From Allobosea sp039673065 (GTDB lineage Bacteria > Pseudomonadota > Alphaproteobacteria > Rhizobiales > Beijerinckiaceae): a stretch of DNA of 64,000 nt. A program made the position numbers and the translations under genes. The notes under the pieces were generated by a model. That model searched no databases and was not told the DNA's origin. It saw only the letters and a program-made list of their open reading frames with translations. Positions 50,755-59,931 of the stretch are shown in pieces (the stretch's first letter is position 1; every line of letters starts with the position of its first letter). The DNA lies in the NCBI RefSeq assembly GCF_039673065.1, contig NZ_JBDJKW010000003.1:303084-367083 (forward strand), in the 5' to 3' direction.

Positions 50755-52247
50755 GGTCGCGACCTCCCCTCGGGCGTGATTCGCAGGCGCGGTCCGGTTT
50801 GGCCGTCGACCACTGCCGTTGTCGAGACGTCGACGGGTCGCAGCCAGCCGCCGCCGAGCGCCTTGTTGAGCGCGATGAAGCCGGTCGCGAGGGCGATCCG
50901 GCTCTGCAATACGGATTCTTCGGCCGAATAGAGCGTGCGCTGCGCGTCGAGCACGTCGAGGAAGCTGGCGCCGCCGGAGCCGTAGAGCGCCCGCGACAGC
51001 CGCGCCGCCTCGGCGGACGCACGCGCCACCTCGCCGAGCCGCGCCAGCCGCACCCGCTCCTGCCGCAGCGCGACCAGCCCATCCTCGACATCCTGCAAAG
51101 CGCCCAGAACCGCGAGGCGGAAGGCGCCGTCGCTCTGGTCGCGCCGGGCGCGCGCGGCGTCGACCGCCGCAGCCAGCTCGCCGCCATTGAAGATCGGCAC
51201 CGAGAGCGTCGGCCCGAACGACCAGCCGATCGCGGAGTTGCGGGCGAGATCCCCGAGCTTCAGCGCCGAGGTCGAGATCGTGCCGGTGAGCGAGACCGAG
51301 GGATAGCGCGCCGCCTCGGCCTGGCCGATCCGCGCCGTCGCCTGGGCGAGCCGGCGCTCGGCCGCCCGCACATCCGGGCGCCGCAGCAGCACCTGCGCCG
51401 GAATGCCGGCGCGCGGCGGCGCCGGCGCGGCCGGAATGGCGCCACCTGCGCCGCCGAGCCCGGCCATCGCCGCGGGCGGCCGGCCGGTCAACACCGCGAG
51501 ACGGTGCAGGCTCTGGGCGAGCGCGGCTTCCAGCGTCGGGATCTGCGCTTCGGTGCCGGCCGCCTGCGCGGTGGCACGGGCGGTGTCGATCGCCGAGACG
51601 TCGCCGGCCTGGAAGCGGGTGCGCGTCAGCGCCTCGGTCTCGCGCTGCAGCCGCGCGGTCCGCCGCGCCAGCGCGATGCGCGCCTGCAGGCCGCGCGCCT
51701 CGACATAGGTCGCGGCCACGTCGCCGACCAGCGTCAGCATCACGGTGTCGAGATCGTCGAAGGCGGCGTCGACGCCGTACTCCGCCGCCTCGACCGCCCG
51801 GTCGCGCGCCCCGAAGAGGTCGATCTCCCAGGAGGCGTCGAACCCGCCGCGGAAGCTGTTGCGGGTCACCTGCGCGGCCCGCGAGCGCGTGGCCGAGGCA
51901 CCGCCGCCGACCTGCGGGAACAGCGCGCCGACCGCCTGGTCCTGGCTGGCGCGCGCCTCGCGGATCCGGGCCTTGGCCTGCGCCACGTCGAGATTGCCGG
52001 CGATGGCAGTCTCGATCAGCCGGTCGAGCGCGGGATCACGGAAGCTGCGCCACCATTCGCTCGGGCGCGTCGCGCGCGCCGCCTGACCCTCGCGCCAGCC
52101 CTCGGGCACGGCGACGGCGGGGGCGGCGTAGTCCGGGCCGACCGAGCAACCCGCCAGCAGGCAGGCCAGGGCGGCGCAGCGCAGACATGTCGCGATGAAA
52201 GCCAAGCAGCGCAGTCCGTCACGTTCCGACAGGCAGGGAAACGCCAC
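50751..52247 (-). CDS. Outer membrane efflux lipoprotein, NodT/TolC-like
   Basis: A 498-residue outer-membrane channel of the NodT group. The N-terminus contains a lipobox (ACLLAGCSVGPDYAAPAV) and GWREGQAARATRPSEWWRSFRDP. Repeated coiled-coil segments (LDVAQAKARIREARASQDQA and DVRAAERRLAQATARIGQAEA) build the periplasmic tunnel. No ATG fits ahead of the signal sequence; GTG 52247 is chosen but is a weak site. It is the first gene of the three-gene MacAB-type efflux operon. Confidence 0.88.
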   Translation of the reverse strand: MAFPCLSERDGLRCLAFIATCLRCAALACLLAGCSVGPDYAAPAVAVPEGWREGQAARATRPSEWWRSFRDPALDRLIETAIAGNLDVAQAKARIREARASQDQAVGALFPQVGGGASATRSRAAQVTRNSFRGGFDASWEIDLFGARDRAVEAAEYGVDAAFDDLDTVMLTLVGDVAATYVEARGLQARIALARRTARLQRETEALTRTRFQAGDVSAIDTARATAQAAGTEAQIPTLEAALAQSLHRLAVLTGRPPAAMAGLGGAGGAIPAAPAPPRAGIPAQVLLRRPDVRAAERRLAQATARIGQAEAARYPSVSLTGTISTSALKLGDLARNSAIGWSFGPTLSVPIFNGGELAAAVDAARARRDQSDGAFRLAVLGALQDVEDGLVALRQERVRLARLGEVARASAEAARLSRALYGSGGASFLDVLDAQRTLYSAEESVLQSRIALATGFIALNKALGGGWLRPVDVSTTAVVDGQTGPRLRITPEGRSRP

Positions 52248-52316
52248 CTTTGGCCCGCCGGCCGATGAGTCGTCAATCGGCGCCGGAGGAGGACAGCCCG
52301 GCCAGCCGGCAGCAAA

Positions 52317-52344
52317 ACGCCCGCCGCATCGGTGCGGCGGGCGT
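52317..52344 (-). terminator. Intrinsic terminator of the PhnD-like gene
   Basis: A perfect 12-bp stem, ACGCCCGCCGCA (52317-52328) with TGCGGCGGGCGT (52333-52344) and a 4-nt loop. Read on the minus strand it is followed by TTTTGC, the expected U-tract. It lies 31 bp after the PhnD-like stop and before the outer membrane factor gene, so the binding-protein gene is probably monocistronic. Confidence 0.85.
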
Positions 52345-52375
52345 GGAAGCGGACGCCTGTACGGGCGCGCCCTGC

Positions 52376-53416
52376 TTACTTCTTCTGGCCGGCCTTCTTG
52401 CGCTCCAGCGCCTCGAGCTCGCGCTTGGATTCGGCCTCGTAGCTGCGCTTGTTGAACGGCGTGCCGGACTTGTCGGCGACCTCGCGCACCACCGCCCACT
52501 TCTCCTTATAGGTCACAGGCACGTAGCGGTCCTCGCCGTTGAACTCCTTCTTCTCCTCCTCGCTGAAGCGGTAGCTGAAGAAGCACTCCCGGATCTTGGC
52601 CGAGAGCTCCGGCTTGAGATCATGCGCGTGGACATAACCGTTGGTCGGGAAGACTTCGCTCGTATAGAGCACGCGGAAATCCTCGCGCTTGATCGTGCCG
52701 CGCTGGACCATGCGCTCGAACACGTCGTCGGCGACGGCGGCCATGTCGTAGTCGCCATAGTTGACGCCGAGGATCGACTTGTCGTGCCCGCCCGACATCA
52801 GCGGCTTGTAGTCGCTCTCCGGCGTGAGGCCGAGCGGCGGGAACAGCACGCGCGGCGCCAGATTGCCCGAATTCGACGAAGGCGAGGTGTGCGCGACCTT
52901 CTTGTCCTTGAGGTCGGCCATGGTCTTGTAGGGGCTCGACGCCTTGACCAGCGCGATCAGCTTGTAGCCGCGCGGGCCGGCCTCGGAGCCGCCGGCGGCG
53001 AAGGGCACCGCACCGGCCATGTTGACGGCGAACGCGGTCGGACCGGTCGAGAAGCCGGCGATGTGCAGGCGGCCCGAGCGCATTGCCTCGATCTGCGCCG
53101 TGTTCGACTGCACCGAGAAATAGACCACGCGCTTGCCGATGCAGGCGGTGAGGTGGTTGACGAACGGCTTCAGCACGTTCGCATAGATCGCGGGATCCTC
53201 GATCGGGGTATAGGCGAAGACCAGCGTCGAGGGATCGCGCTGCTTGGCCGGATCGCTCGGCAGGTCGGCGACGAGGTCGTTGTTGGCGTCGCAATAGGCG
53301 TCGTCGAGTTGGCCGCGATTGGCGCAGGCCTCCTGCGCCGAGGCACCGCCGGCGGCGAACAGCAGCGCGAGCGCGGAGCCGATCGCGGCGGCGCGCACGA
53401 AACCCGGAACTCTCAT
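52376..53416 (-). CDS. PhnD-like phosphate/phosphonate-type ABC binding protein (orphan)
   Basis: A 346-residue secreted binding protein. The signal peptide is RVPGFVRAAAIGSALALLFAAGGASA. The mature part has LVFAYTPIEDPAIYANVLKPFVNHL, VYFSVQSNTAQIEAMRSGRL and VAHTSPSSNSGNLAPRVLF, the last two being typical of PhnD-type proteins. The C-terminal 30 residues are lysine/glutamate-rich. ATG 53416 has GGAGG about six bases upstream. No matching permease or ATPase gene is adjacent and a terminator follows, so it must serve a system elsewhere or act otherwise. It is divergent from the SorC regulator. Confidence 0.88.
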   Translation of the reverse strand: MRVPGFVRAAAIGSALALLFAAGGASAQEACANRGQLDDAYCDANNDLVADLPSDPAKQRDPSTLVFAYTPIEDPAIYANVLKPFVNHLTACIGKRVVYFSVQSNTAQIEAMRSGRLHIAGFSTGPTAFAVNMAGAVPFAAGGSEAGPRGYKLIALVKASSPYKTMADLKDKKVAHTSPSSNSGNLAPRVLFPPLGLTPESDYKPLMSGGHDKSILGVNYGDYDMAAVADDVFERMVQRGTIKREDFRVLYTSEVFPTNGYVHAHDLKPELSAKIRECFFSYRFSEEEKKEFNGEDRYVPVTYKEKWAVVREVADKSGTPFNKRSYEAESKRELEALERKKAGQKK

Positions 53417-53720
53417 CGTCTTCCTCCCATCGGCCGCGTTGGGCCTTCGATCTTTGCGGCCGCCCCTGCGCCGCTGCGGCGGGGCGGTCCTATGCCGGCG
53501 AACCTTTCGGCACATATGTTAGAACGTCAACAATTTTGTTCATGTCGCCCACGGCCTGCACGAACGCGCATCGGCAAATCGCGGCGGCGGCTATTGATTC
53601 CACGCCCGAGGCTTGGCATCCCGGCTTTCCACGATCGTTCCCCTTCCGTCATGGGACAGCCGGGCCCCGCCTTCCGGGCCCTACGGACGACCCCGAGCGC
53701 AGGACCGAGAGCCGCAGGCC
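53417..53720. promoter_or_regulatory. Divergent promoter region between PhnD-like and SorC genes
   Basis: 304 bp. It contains an AT-richer patch at about 53510-53545 with an 8-bp palindrome ACATATGT (53512-53519), GAAC at 53522-53525 and an AACAA-tt-TTGTT inverted repeat (53529-53540). These are plausible operator elements for autoregulation by the SorC protein or control of the PhnD-like gene. No exact copy of the 54782-54817 operator arms is present here. Confidence 0.45.
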
Positions 53721-54653
53721 ATGTACAGCGAGACCGACCGGCTCAGGATTCGCGCGGCGTGGCTCTACCATGTCGAGGGGCTGACCCAGAACGAGGTCGC
53801 CGCCCGGCTCGGCATCAACCGCGTCATGGTCGTGCGCATCCTCGCCGACGCCCGCCGCCGCAACGAGGTCCGCGTCTCCATCGCCTCGCCGCTTGCCGAA
53901 TTCGTCCGGCTCGAGCGCGAGGTCGAGGCGCGCTACGGCATCGCCCGCGTCATCCTCGCCCCGTTCGACGACCCCGAGGAGGATCCGGTCAAGGTCATCG
54001 CCGCCGCCGCCGGCACCTTCGTCTCCGGCATCATGCGGCCGGGCATGACGGTCGGCGTCGGCTGGGGCCGCACGCTCTACAACATGCTGCCCTTCATCAG
54101 CGGCAACACGCTGGAGGGCTTCCGCGTCGTCTCGCTGCTCGGCGGCATCGCTGCGGCAAGGCGCTTCAACCCGGCCGAATTCGCCTGGCAATTCGCCGAA
54201 CTCTTCCAGGGCGAGGGCTTCCTGGTCCCGGCCCCGGCCGTGGTCGACGATCCCGAGACCAAGCACGCGCTGCTCGAACGCTGCGGCCTCGCCGCGATCT
54301 TCGAGATGGCGGAAGCGCTCGATGTCGCCCTGCTCTCGGTCGGCGGCATCTCGACCCTGACCACCAGCTTCCGCACCGGCTACATCAGCGAGGCCGACAG
54401 GCGCTCGCTGCTCGAGGCCGGCGCGGTCGGCGACGTGCTCTACAACTTCATCGACGAGGCCGGGAACGTCCTCGACCACGAGGTCAACAAGCGGGTGATC
54501 TCGGCCAATCTCACCAAGCTCAGGCGCACGCCCGAGCGCGTGCTGATCTCCGGCGGCCGCGAGAAGCTCGTCGCGCTCAAGGCCTCGATCGAGACGATCC
54601 GCCCGACCACGCTGATCACCGACGAGCAGACCGCGCGCTTCCTCGCCGCCTGA
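53721..54653 (+). CDS. SorC-family (sugar-binding) transcriptional regulator
   Basis: A 310-residue regulator. An N-terminal helix-turn-helix (LTQNEVAARLGINRVMVVRIL, residues about 21-41) is followed by a NagB-like effector domain (VGVGWGRTLYNMLPFISG, VVSLLGGIAAARRFNP, VDDPETKHALLERCG, ADLL-like ALLSVGGIST). SorC proteins bind phosphorylated sugars; Bacillus DeoR binds deoxyribose-5-phosphate and Brucella EryD senses erythritol products. Located directly before the importer/phosphopentomutase operon, it is the likely local regulator. ATG 53721 follows a weak GCAGG site. Confidence 0.9.
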   Translation: MYSETDRLRIRAAWLYHVEGLTQNEVAARLGINRVMVVRILADARRRNEVRVSIASPLAEFVRLEREVEARYGIARVILAPFDDPEEDPVKVIAAAAGTFVSGIMRPGMTVGVGWGRTLYNMLPFISGNTLEGFRVVSLLGGIAAARRFNPAEFAWQFAELFQGEGFLVPAPAVVDDPETKHALLERCGLAAIFEMAEALDVALLSVGGISTLTTSFRTGYISEADRRSLLEAGAVGDVLYNFIDEAGNVLDHEVNKRVISANLTKLRRTPERVLISGGREKLVALKASIETIRPTTLITDEQTARFLAA

Positions 54654-54763
54654 GCCCGCCGCGGGTCGCGACGCCCGCAGCGTCGCACGCACCCCTCCCG
54701 ATCCCCGTTTCCAGCACCGGAAACCGCCGGTCGCGCGCCGTCGCGGGCGGCCGCGTTTTGCCG

Positions 54764-54822
54764 TTGACAGCCTCACAGCGATCGAACATTCTGCAATTAA
54801 CAAATACAAATGTTCGAGGAGG
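54764..54822 (+). promoter_or_regulatory. Promoter and perfect inverted-repeat operator upstream of the AfuA-like operon
   Basis: TTGACA at 54764-54769 is a consensus -35. After about 17 bp lies a weak -10 region that falls within an inverted repeat: TCGAACATT (54782-54790) and AATGTTCGA (54809-54817), perfect 9-bp arms around an 18-bp AT-rich spacer. The right arm runs into the ribosome site GGAGGA (54817-54822). The overlap suggests repression by the SorC protein encoded just upstream. CAAATGTTC in the right arm recurs in inverse orientation at 59932-59940. Confidence 0.7.
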
Positions 54823-54829
54823 AAGCCAC

Positions 54830-55852
54830 ATGACATTGACCCGCCGTCAATTTGCCGGCGGCGCGCTCGGCGCGTCGCTGCTGCCGTCCCTGCCCGCTTT
54901 CGCGCAGGGCAAGAAGCTCACCGCCTACATGGGTCCGCCCGAGCCGACCTGCGCCGCGCTCGCCAGGGAATTCGAGAAGAGCGCCGGCATCTCGACAACC
55001 TTCCTGCGCCTCTCGGCCGGCGAGGCGGTCAACCGCATCCGCGCCGAGCGCGCCCGCCCGCAGGCCAGCGTGCTCTACGGCATCGGCCTGCCCTCGATGA
55101 TGACGCTGAAGAGCGAGGGGCTGCTCCAGCCCTACAAGCCGAAGGGCGTCGCCGACATCCCGGCGAAATATGTCGATCCGGAAGGCTACTGGACCGGCAT
55201 CGACGTCGACTTCATCGGCATCGCCTCCAACAAGACCTTCCTCAAGGAGAAGGGCCTCAAGGCGCCGACCAGCTGGGAGGACCTGACCAAGCCCGAGTTC
55301 GCCGGGCAGATCTGCATCGGCAGCCCCGCCACCTCCGGCACCGGCTACATGTTCCTCGCCACGATCCTGCAGCTCATGGGCCAGGAGAAGGGCTGGGACT
55401 ACATCAAGCGCTTCAACGCCAACGTCTCGCAGTACACCCGCTCCGGCATCGGCCCGACCCAGCTCGTCGGCCGCGGCGAGGTCGGCATCGGCATCCTGTT
55501 CGCCCACGACATCCTCGGCAGCATCCACAAAGGCTTCCCGCTGGAGATGACCCTGCCGACCGAGGGTACGGGCTACGACCTGTTCTGCGCCGTGATGCTC
55601 AAGGACGCACCGGAGCCCGAGGCGGCCAAGGCCTTCCTCGACTGGGCGGTGACGCCCGCCTCGCAGGAGACGCTGGCGGCGTCGGAGTATTTCGACATGC
55701 CGACCAACACCAAGGCCAAGGTCCACGATCTGGTGAAGCCCTTCGCCTCGGCCAAGCTGATCGACTTCGATTTCAACTGGGCCGGCAGCTCGGACACGCG
55801 CAAGACCATCATCGCGCGCTTCCAGAACGACATACTCGCCGGACGAAAGTGA
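54830..55852 (+). CDS. Fe3+/AfuA-type ABC importer periplasmic binding protein
   Basis: A 340-residue secreted binding protein with a twin-arginine-like signal (TLTRRQFAGGALGASLLPSLPAFAQ). The mature protein begins KKLTAYMGPPEPTCAALARE and contains YWTGIDVDFIGIASN and SPATSGTGYMFLATILQ, a pattern of the Fe3+/spermidine/thiamine-type cluster. The iron-ligating twin tyrosines of FbpA are not obvious. AfuA, once called an iron protein, binds hexose phosphates, and the phosphopentomutase downstream supports a sugar-phosphate-like ligand here. A strong GGAGGA precedes ATG 54830. Confidence 0.85.
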   Translation: MTLTRRQFAGGALGASLLPSLPAFAQGKKLTAYMGPPEPTCAALAREFEKSAGISTTFLRLSAGEAVNRIRAERARPQASVLYGIGLPSMMTLKSEGLLQPYKPKGVADIPAKYVDPEGYWTGIDVDFIGIASNKTFLKEKGLKAPTSWEDLTKPEFAGQICIGSPATSGTGYMFLATILQLMGQEKGWDYIKRFNANVSQYTRSGIGPTQLVGRGEVGIGILFAHDILGSIHKGFPLEMTLPTEGTGYDLFCAVMLKDAPEPEAAKAFLDWAVTPASQETLAASEYFDMPTNTKAKVHDLVKPFASAKLIDFDFNWAGSSDTRKTIIARFQNDILAGRK

Positions 55853-55856
55853 ACCG

Positions 55857-57521
55857 ATGAGTGCCGTCGCGCCTGCGGGCCTGACGGAGCGCGCGCAGCG
55901 GCGGGACTGGACCCTCTACTGGGTCTACCCCGTCGCGGCCGCCTTCGTCCTGATCTTCACCGCCTATCCGATGCTCGACCTGCTGCTGCGGGCGTTCACG
56001 GTGGACGGGCGGGTCTCCTTCGCCCTGCTGTGGGACACCGTCGCGGATCCCTACAACCGCGCGGTGTTCTGGAACACGCTGCTGCTGGGGGCGACGGTCG
56101 CCGTCCTCGGCACCGTGCTCGCCACGCTCTACGCCTATGCGATCGCCCGCGTGGCGATCCCCGGCAAGCGCGTCTGGCACTTCTTCGCGCTGCTGCCGAC
56201 GATCTCGCCGCCGATCCTGATGGCGCTCGGCCTGATCATGCTCTACGGGCGGCGCGGACTGATCACCCATGAGCTGCTCGGGCTGCAGACCACCGGGCTC
56301 TACGGCTTCACCGGCCTGGTGATCGCGCAGCTGATCTCCTACTTCCCCTTCGCCTACCTGCTGATGCTCAACCTGTTCCGCGGGCTCGACGCCTCGCTGG
56401 AAGAGGCGGCCTCGACCATGGGGGCGAATGGCTGGCGCGTGCTGCGTACCGTCAGCCTGCCGCTGCTGGTGCCCGGCCTGGCCGGCTCCATGCTGCTGAT
56501 GTTCAGCTACTCCTTCGCCGATCTCGGCAACCCGCTGCTGCTCGGCGGCGACTTCCCGGTGCTGTCCTCGCAGATCTACCAGACCATCATCGGCATGTAC
56601 GACATCCCGAAGGGAGCGGCGCTGGCGGTGCTGCTGCTGGTGCCGGCGCTGATGATGTTCTTCGCCCACAAGGCGTTGAGCGCACGCATGTCCTTCGCCT
56701 CGGTCGGCGCCAAGGGCTCGAGCCGGCATCGCGAGGTGCGCCATCGCGGCGTGCGCATCGCGGCACTGGCCTTCGTCGGCGGCATCACCCTGGTGATCTG
56801 CCTGCAATACGCCACCGTGCTCGCCGGCGCCTTCACCCAGCTCTTCGGCATCAATTACGGCTTCACCACCAAGCATCTGGTCGCCGCCATCACCAAGTCG
56901 CGCGGGGCGATCCTCGACACGCTGCTGCTCGGCCTGGTCGCGTCCTTCATCTCGGTGATGCTCGGCCTGCTGATCGCCTGGGTGGTGGCGCGCACCCGCG
57001 CCCGCGGCCAGTCGCTGCTCGACTTCACCGCCAACCTGCCGCTCGCCATCCCCGGCACCGTCATCGGCCTCGCCTTCGGGCTGGCCTTCAACGGCCCGCC
57101 GCTGATGCTGACCGGCACCGCCGCGATCATCGTCGCCGCCTTCGTCGTCCGTTCGCTGCCCTATGGCATCCGCTCGGGCGTGGCGGCGCTCAACCAGATC
57201 AACCGCACGCTCGACGAGGCCTCCACCACCATGGGCGCCACCTCGGGCCAGACGCTGTGGCGCATCCTGCTCCCCATCGTCCAGCCGGCCCTCCTGGCCG
57301 GGATGATCTTCTCGTTCACGCGCAGCGTTACCACGCTGAGCGCCGTCATCTTCGTGGTCTCGCCGCACTGGGCCCTCGTCACCCCGACCATCCTCTCCCA
57401 GATGGATCGCGGCGACGTCGGCGAGGCGGCCGCTCTCAGCGTCATCGTCGTGGTGATGGTGCTGGCGGTGATCCACGGCGTGCCGCGGCTGCTCGGCGGC
57501 GACTGGCGCGAAGCCCGCTGA
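55857..57521 (+). CDS. ABC importer permease, two-domain FbpB/AfuB type
   Basis: A 554-residue inner-membrane protein with two homologous permease halves (each about six helices). EAA loops are visible in both halves: EEAASTMGANGWRVLRTVSLP near residue 180 and DEASTTMGATSGQTLWRILLP near 455. This internally duplicated design is typical of FbpB, AfuB and phosphonate PhnV/AEP-type permeases. It starts 4 bp after the binding-protein stop. Together with the ATPase it forms a complete importer. Confidence 0.92.
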   Translation: MSAVAPAGLTERAQRRDWTLYWVYPVAAAFVLIFTAYPMLDLLLRAFTVDGRVSFALLWDTVADPYNRAVFWNTLLLGATVAVLGTVLATLYAYAIARVAIPGKRVWHFFALLPTISPPILMALGLIMLYGRRGLITHELLGLQTTGLYGFTGLVIAQLISYFPFAYLLMLNLFRGLDASLEEAASTMGANGWRVLRTVSLPLLVPGLAGSMLLMFSYSFADLGNPLLLGGDFPVLSSQIYQTIIGMYDIPKGAALAVLLLVPALMMFFAHKALSARMSFASVGAKGSSRHREVRHRGVRIAALAFVGGITLVICLQYATVLAGAFTQLFGINYGFTTKHLVAAITKSRGAILDTLLLGLVASFISVMLGLLIAWVVARTRARGQSLLDFTANLPLAIPGTVIGLAFGLAFNGPPLMLTGTAAIIVAAFVVRSLPYGIRSGVAALNQINRTLDEASTTMGATSGQTLWRILLPIVQPALLAGMIFSFTRSVTTLSAVIFVVSPHWALVTPTILSQMDRGDVGEAAALSVIVVVMVLAVIHGVPRLLGGDWREAR

Positions 57522-57533
57522 GGGACAGCCGAC

Positions 57534-58631
57534 ATGCAACAGACACTCGCCAAGGCGCTCGCCATCCGCAACCTCGACAAGTCCTACTCGCTGGGCGGCG
57601 GCCGCCGCCTGCCGGTGGTGACCGACTTCAACCTCGATCTCGCCCCCGGCGAATTCGTCACGCTGCTCGGCCCGTCCGGCTGCGGCAAGACCACGGTGCT
57701 GCGCACGCTCGCCGGACTGGAGGACTTCGAATCCGGCGAGATCCTGCTGGATTCCCGCTCGATCGCCCGGCTGCCGGCGCATCACCGCCGCATCGGCCTG
57801 GTGTTCCAGAACTACGCGCTCTTCCCGCATATGAGCGTGTTCGAGAACGTCGCCTATTCGCTGCGGCTGCGCCGCGTCGCCGAGGAGACGGTGCGCAGCG
57901 AGGTCGCGACCGCGCTCGCCGCCGTCGGGCTCGAGGAGTACGGCCCGCGCATGCCGGGCCAGCTCTCGGGCGGCCAGCAGCAGCGCGTCGCCGTCGCCCG
58001 CGCGCTGGTGATGCACCCCGACCTGCTGCTCTTCGACGAGCCGCTCTCCAATCTCGACGCCAAGCTGCGCGTCCAGGTGCGCTCTGAGCTGCGCCGCCTG
58101 CAGCGCCGGCTCGGCACCACCGCGCTCTTCGTCACCCACGACCAGGACGAGGCGATGAGCCTGTCCGACCGCATCGCCGTGATGAAGAGCGGCCGGATCG
58201 AGCAGGTCGGCGCGCCGCAGGAGATCTATGCCCGCCCGGCGACGCTGTTCGTCGCGCAGTTCGTCGGCAAGGTGAACCCGCTGCCGGCGACCATCGTCGG
58301 CGAGGCCGACGGCAGCGCCCAGATCGAGCTGCTCGGCACGAGGCTGAATGCGCCGGCGCCGCGCGCCGGCCTGGAGCGCGATGTGCTCGCCCTGTTGCGG
58401 CCGGAGGCCGTGACGCTCGGCGCGCCCGAGAGCGGCCTGCCCGGCGAGGTCGAGGAGATCGAATATCTCGGCGACCTGACCGAATACCGCATCCGTCTCG
58501 GCGACACGGTGGTGACCTCGGTGCGCTCCGCCCTCGGCGACGCCTTCACGATCCGCGAGGGCGATCGCGTCGGCATCGGCTTCAAGGAGCAGACCATCCA
58601 CCTGCTGCCGCGCAGCGGCGCCGCCGCCTGA
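57534..58631 (+). CDS. ABC importer ATPase, FbpC/AfuC/PotA type
   Basis: A 365-residue ATPase. Walker A GPSGCGKTT has its lysine at residue 52, the signature is QLSGGQQQRVAVARAL and Walker B is LLLFDEPLSNLDAKLR. A TOBE domain occupies the C-terminal 110 residues (VNPLPATIVGEADGSAQIELLG, LRPEAVTLG). It powers the permease encoded 12 bp upstream. Names in databases for such proteins (iron, spermidine, AEP, sugar phosphate) do not fix the substrate. Confidence 0.92.
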   Translation: MQQTLAKALAIRNLDKSYSLGGGRRLPVVTDFNLDLAPGEFVTLLGPSGCGKTTVLRTLAGLEDFESGEILLDSRSIARLPAHHRRIGLVFQNYALFPHMSVFENVAYSLRLRRVAEETVRSEVATALAAVGLEEYGPRMPGQLSGGQQQRVAVARALVMHPDLLLFDEPLSNLDAKLRVQVRSELRRLQRRLGTTALFVTHDQDEAMSLSDRIAVMKSGRIEQVGAPQEIYARPATLFVAQFVGKVNPLPATIVGEADGSAQIELLGTRLNAPAPRAGLERDVLALLRPEAVTLGAPESGLPGEVEEIEYLGDLTEYRIRLGDTVVTSVRSALGDAFTIREGDRVGIGFKEQTIHLLPRSGAAA

Positions 58632-58645
58632 CCGGAAGGACGATC

Positions 58646-59878
58646 ATGACCGACGCCAAGCCCCCCTTCGACCGGGTCATCATCCTTGTTCTCGACGCGC
58701 TCGGGATCGGCGCCCTGCCCGACGTCCATCTCGTGCGCCCCAACGATGTCGGCTCCAACACGCTCAAGCATGTGGTGCGCGATGCCGGCGGGCTCTCCCT
58801 GCCCAATCTGGAGCGGCTCGGCCTCGGCACGGTCGCGCCGGATTCCGGCCTGCGCGTCGAGCCCTCGCCGATCGCCGTCCACGGCGTCTTCAACCTCGGC
58901 TACAAGGGCGCCGACACCTATCTCGGCCACCAGGTCATCATGGGCTCGCGCGTGCCCGACGTGCCTGAGGAGCTGTTCGAGGCGGTGCGCGACGATGTCG
59001 CCGCCGCGCTGCGGGCCGCCGGCCACACGGTCGAGCCGGCGGGCGAGGGCCTGGCCGCCCTCTTCGTCGACGGCCGGATGATCTGCGGCGACAATCTCGA
59101 GAGCGACCCGCTGCAGACCTATCACTGCGTCGGCTCGATCGACGAGACGCCCTATGAGGACATCGTCGCGGTCGGCGAGATGCTGCGCTCGGTGGCGCGG
59201 GTCCGCCGCGTCGTGGCGATGGGCGGCTACGGCTTCAAGGCCGCCGACATCCGCCGCTGCACCGAGCGCCGCCCGACCGGCCAGTGCGGCGTCAACAATG
59301 TCGCGCTCGGCCTCTACACCAGCAACTATGTGGTGCGGCACCTGACGCGCGGCACCAAGCCCGCCGTGCAGATCCCCACCATCCTCAAGAAGGCGGGCTA
59401 CGAGGTCGAGCTGATCGGCAAGGTCGCCGACGTGATCACCTGCGAGGGCGCCCACAAGGAGCCGCATGTGCTGACCCAGCCGGTGCTCGACGCGACCTAT
59501 GCCTCGCTGGCCCGCGTCCGCTCCGGCCTGATCGCGATCAACATCCAGGAGACCGATCTCGCCGGCCATGACGAGAGCGCCGCGCGCTACGCCGCCTGCC
59601 TGCGTCTCGCCGACGAGGGCATCGGCCGGATCATGGCGATGATGAGCCCGCGCGACCTGCTGATCGTCACCGGCGACCACGGCAACGACCCGACCATCGG
59701 CCATGACAAGCACACCCGCGAGTTCACGCCGCTGCTGGCCTGGACACCGGGGATCGTGCCGAAGGGCGTGTTCATGCGCGACAGCCTCTCCGATATCGCA
59801 GCCACCGTCGCCGAGGTCTTCGGCGTGGGCGCGACCGAGATCGGCACCAGCTTCCTCGACGACATCGTCCGCGCCTGA
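58646..59878 (+). CDS. deoB: Phosphopentomutase
   Basis: A 410-residue alkaline-phosphatase-superfamily mutase. It interconverts ribose-1-phosphate and ribose-5-phosphate (or the deoxy forms). ILVLDALGIGALPD at the N-terminus carries the first metal aspartate; NVALGLYTSNYVVRHLTRGT, the VGKVADVITCEG region and GDHGNDPTIGHDKHTREFTP with metal ligands complete the family motif set. GGAAGG precedes the ATG by about 6 bases. Normally in deo or nucleoside operons, it is here 14 bp after an importer ATPase, so the imported compound may feed into pentose phosphates. Confidence 0.93.
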   Translation: MTDAKPPFDRVIILVLDALGIGALPDVHLVRPNDVGSNTLKHVVRDAGGLSLPNLERLGLGTVAPDSGLRVEPSPIAVHGVFNLGYKGADTYLGHQVIMGSRVPDVPEELFEAVRDDVAAALRAAGHTVEPAGEGLAALFVDGRMICGDNLESDPLQTYHCVGSIDETPYEDIVAVGEMLRSVARVRRVVAMGGYGFKAADIRRCTERRPTGQCGVNNVALGLYTSNYVVRHLTRGTKPAVQIPTILKKAGYEVELIGKVADVITCEGAHKEPHVLTQPVLDATYASLARVRSGLIAINIQETDLAGHDESAARYAACLRLADEGIGRIMAMMSPRDLLIVTGDHGNDPTIGHDKHTREFTPLLAWTPGIVPKGVFMRDSLSDIAATVAEVFGVGATEIGTSFLDDIVRA

Positions 59879-59931
59879 CGGCTGCGGCGGGCCGGCAGGC
59901 CCGCCACTCGCGGGCGAGACGCGACTTGCCA

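Noticed and set aside
53495..53545. A second full copy of the 54782-54817 SorC operator.
   Set aside because: GAAC and GTTC elements occur but the arms and spacing do not fit.
52250..54829. Upstream extension of the frame of the AfuA-like binding protein to base 52250 (1200 codons).
   Set aside because: The true start at 54830 has GGAGGA and begins a Tat-like signal peptide; the extension crosses two other genes.
55809..58601. 930-codon minus-strand frame opposite the permease/ATPase genes.
   Set aside because: Shadow frame of the importer genes, histidine/glutamate-rich low-complexity composition.
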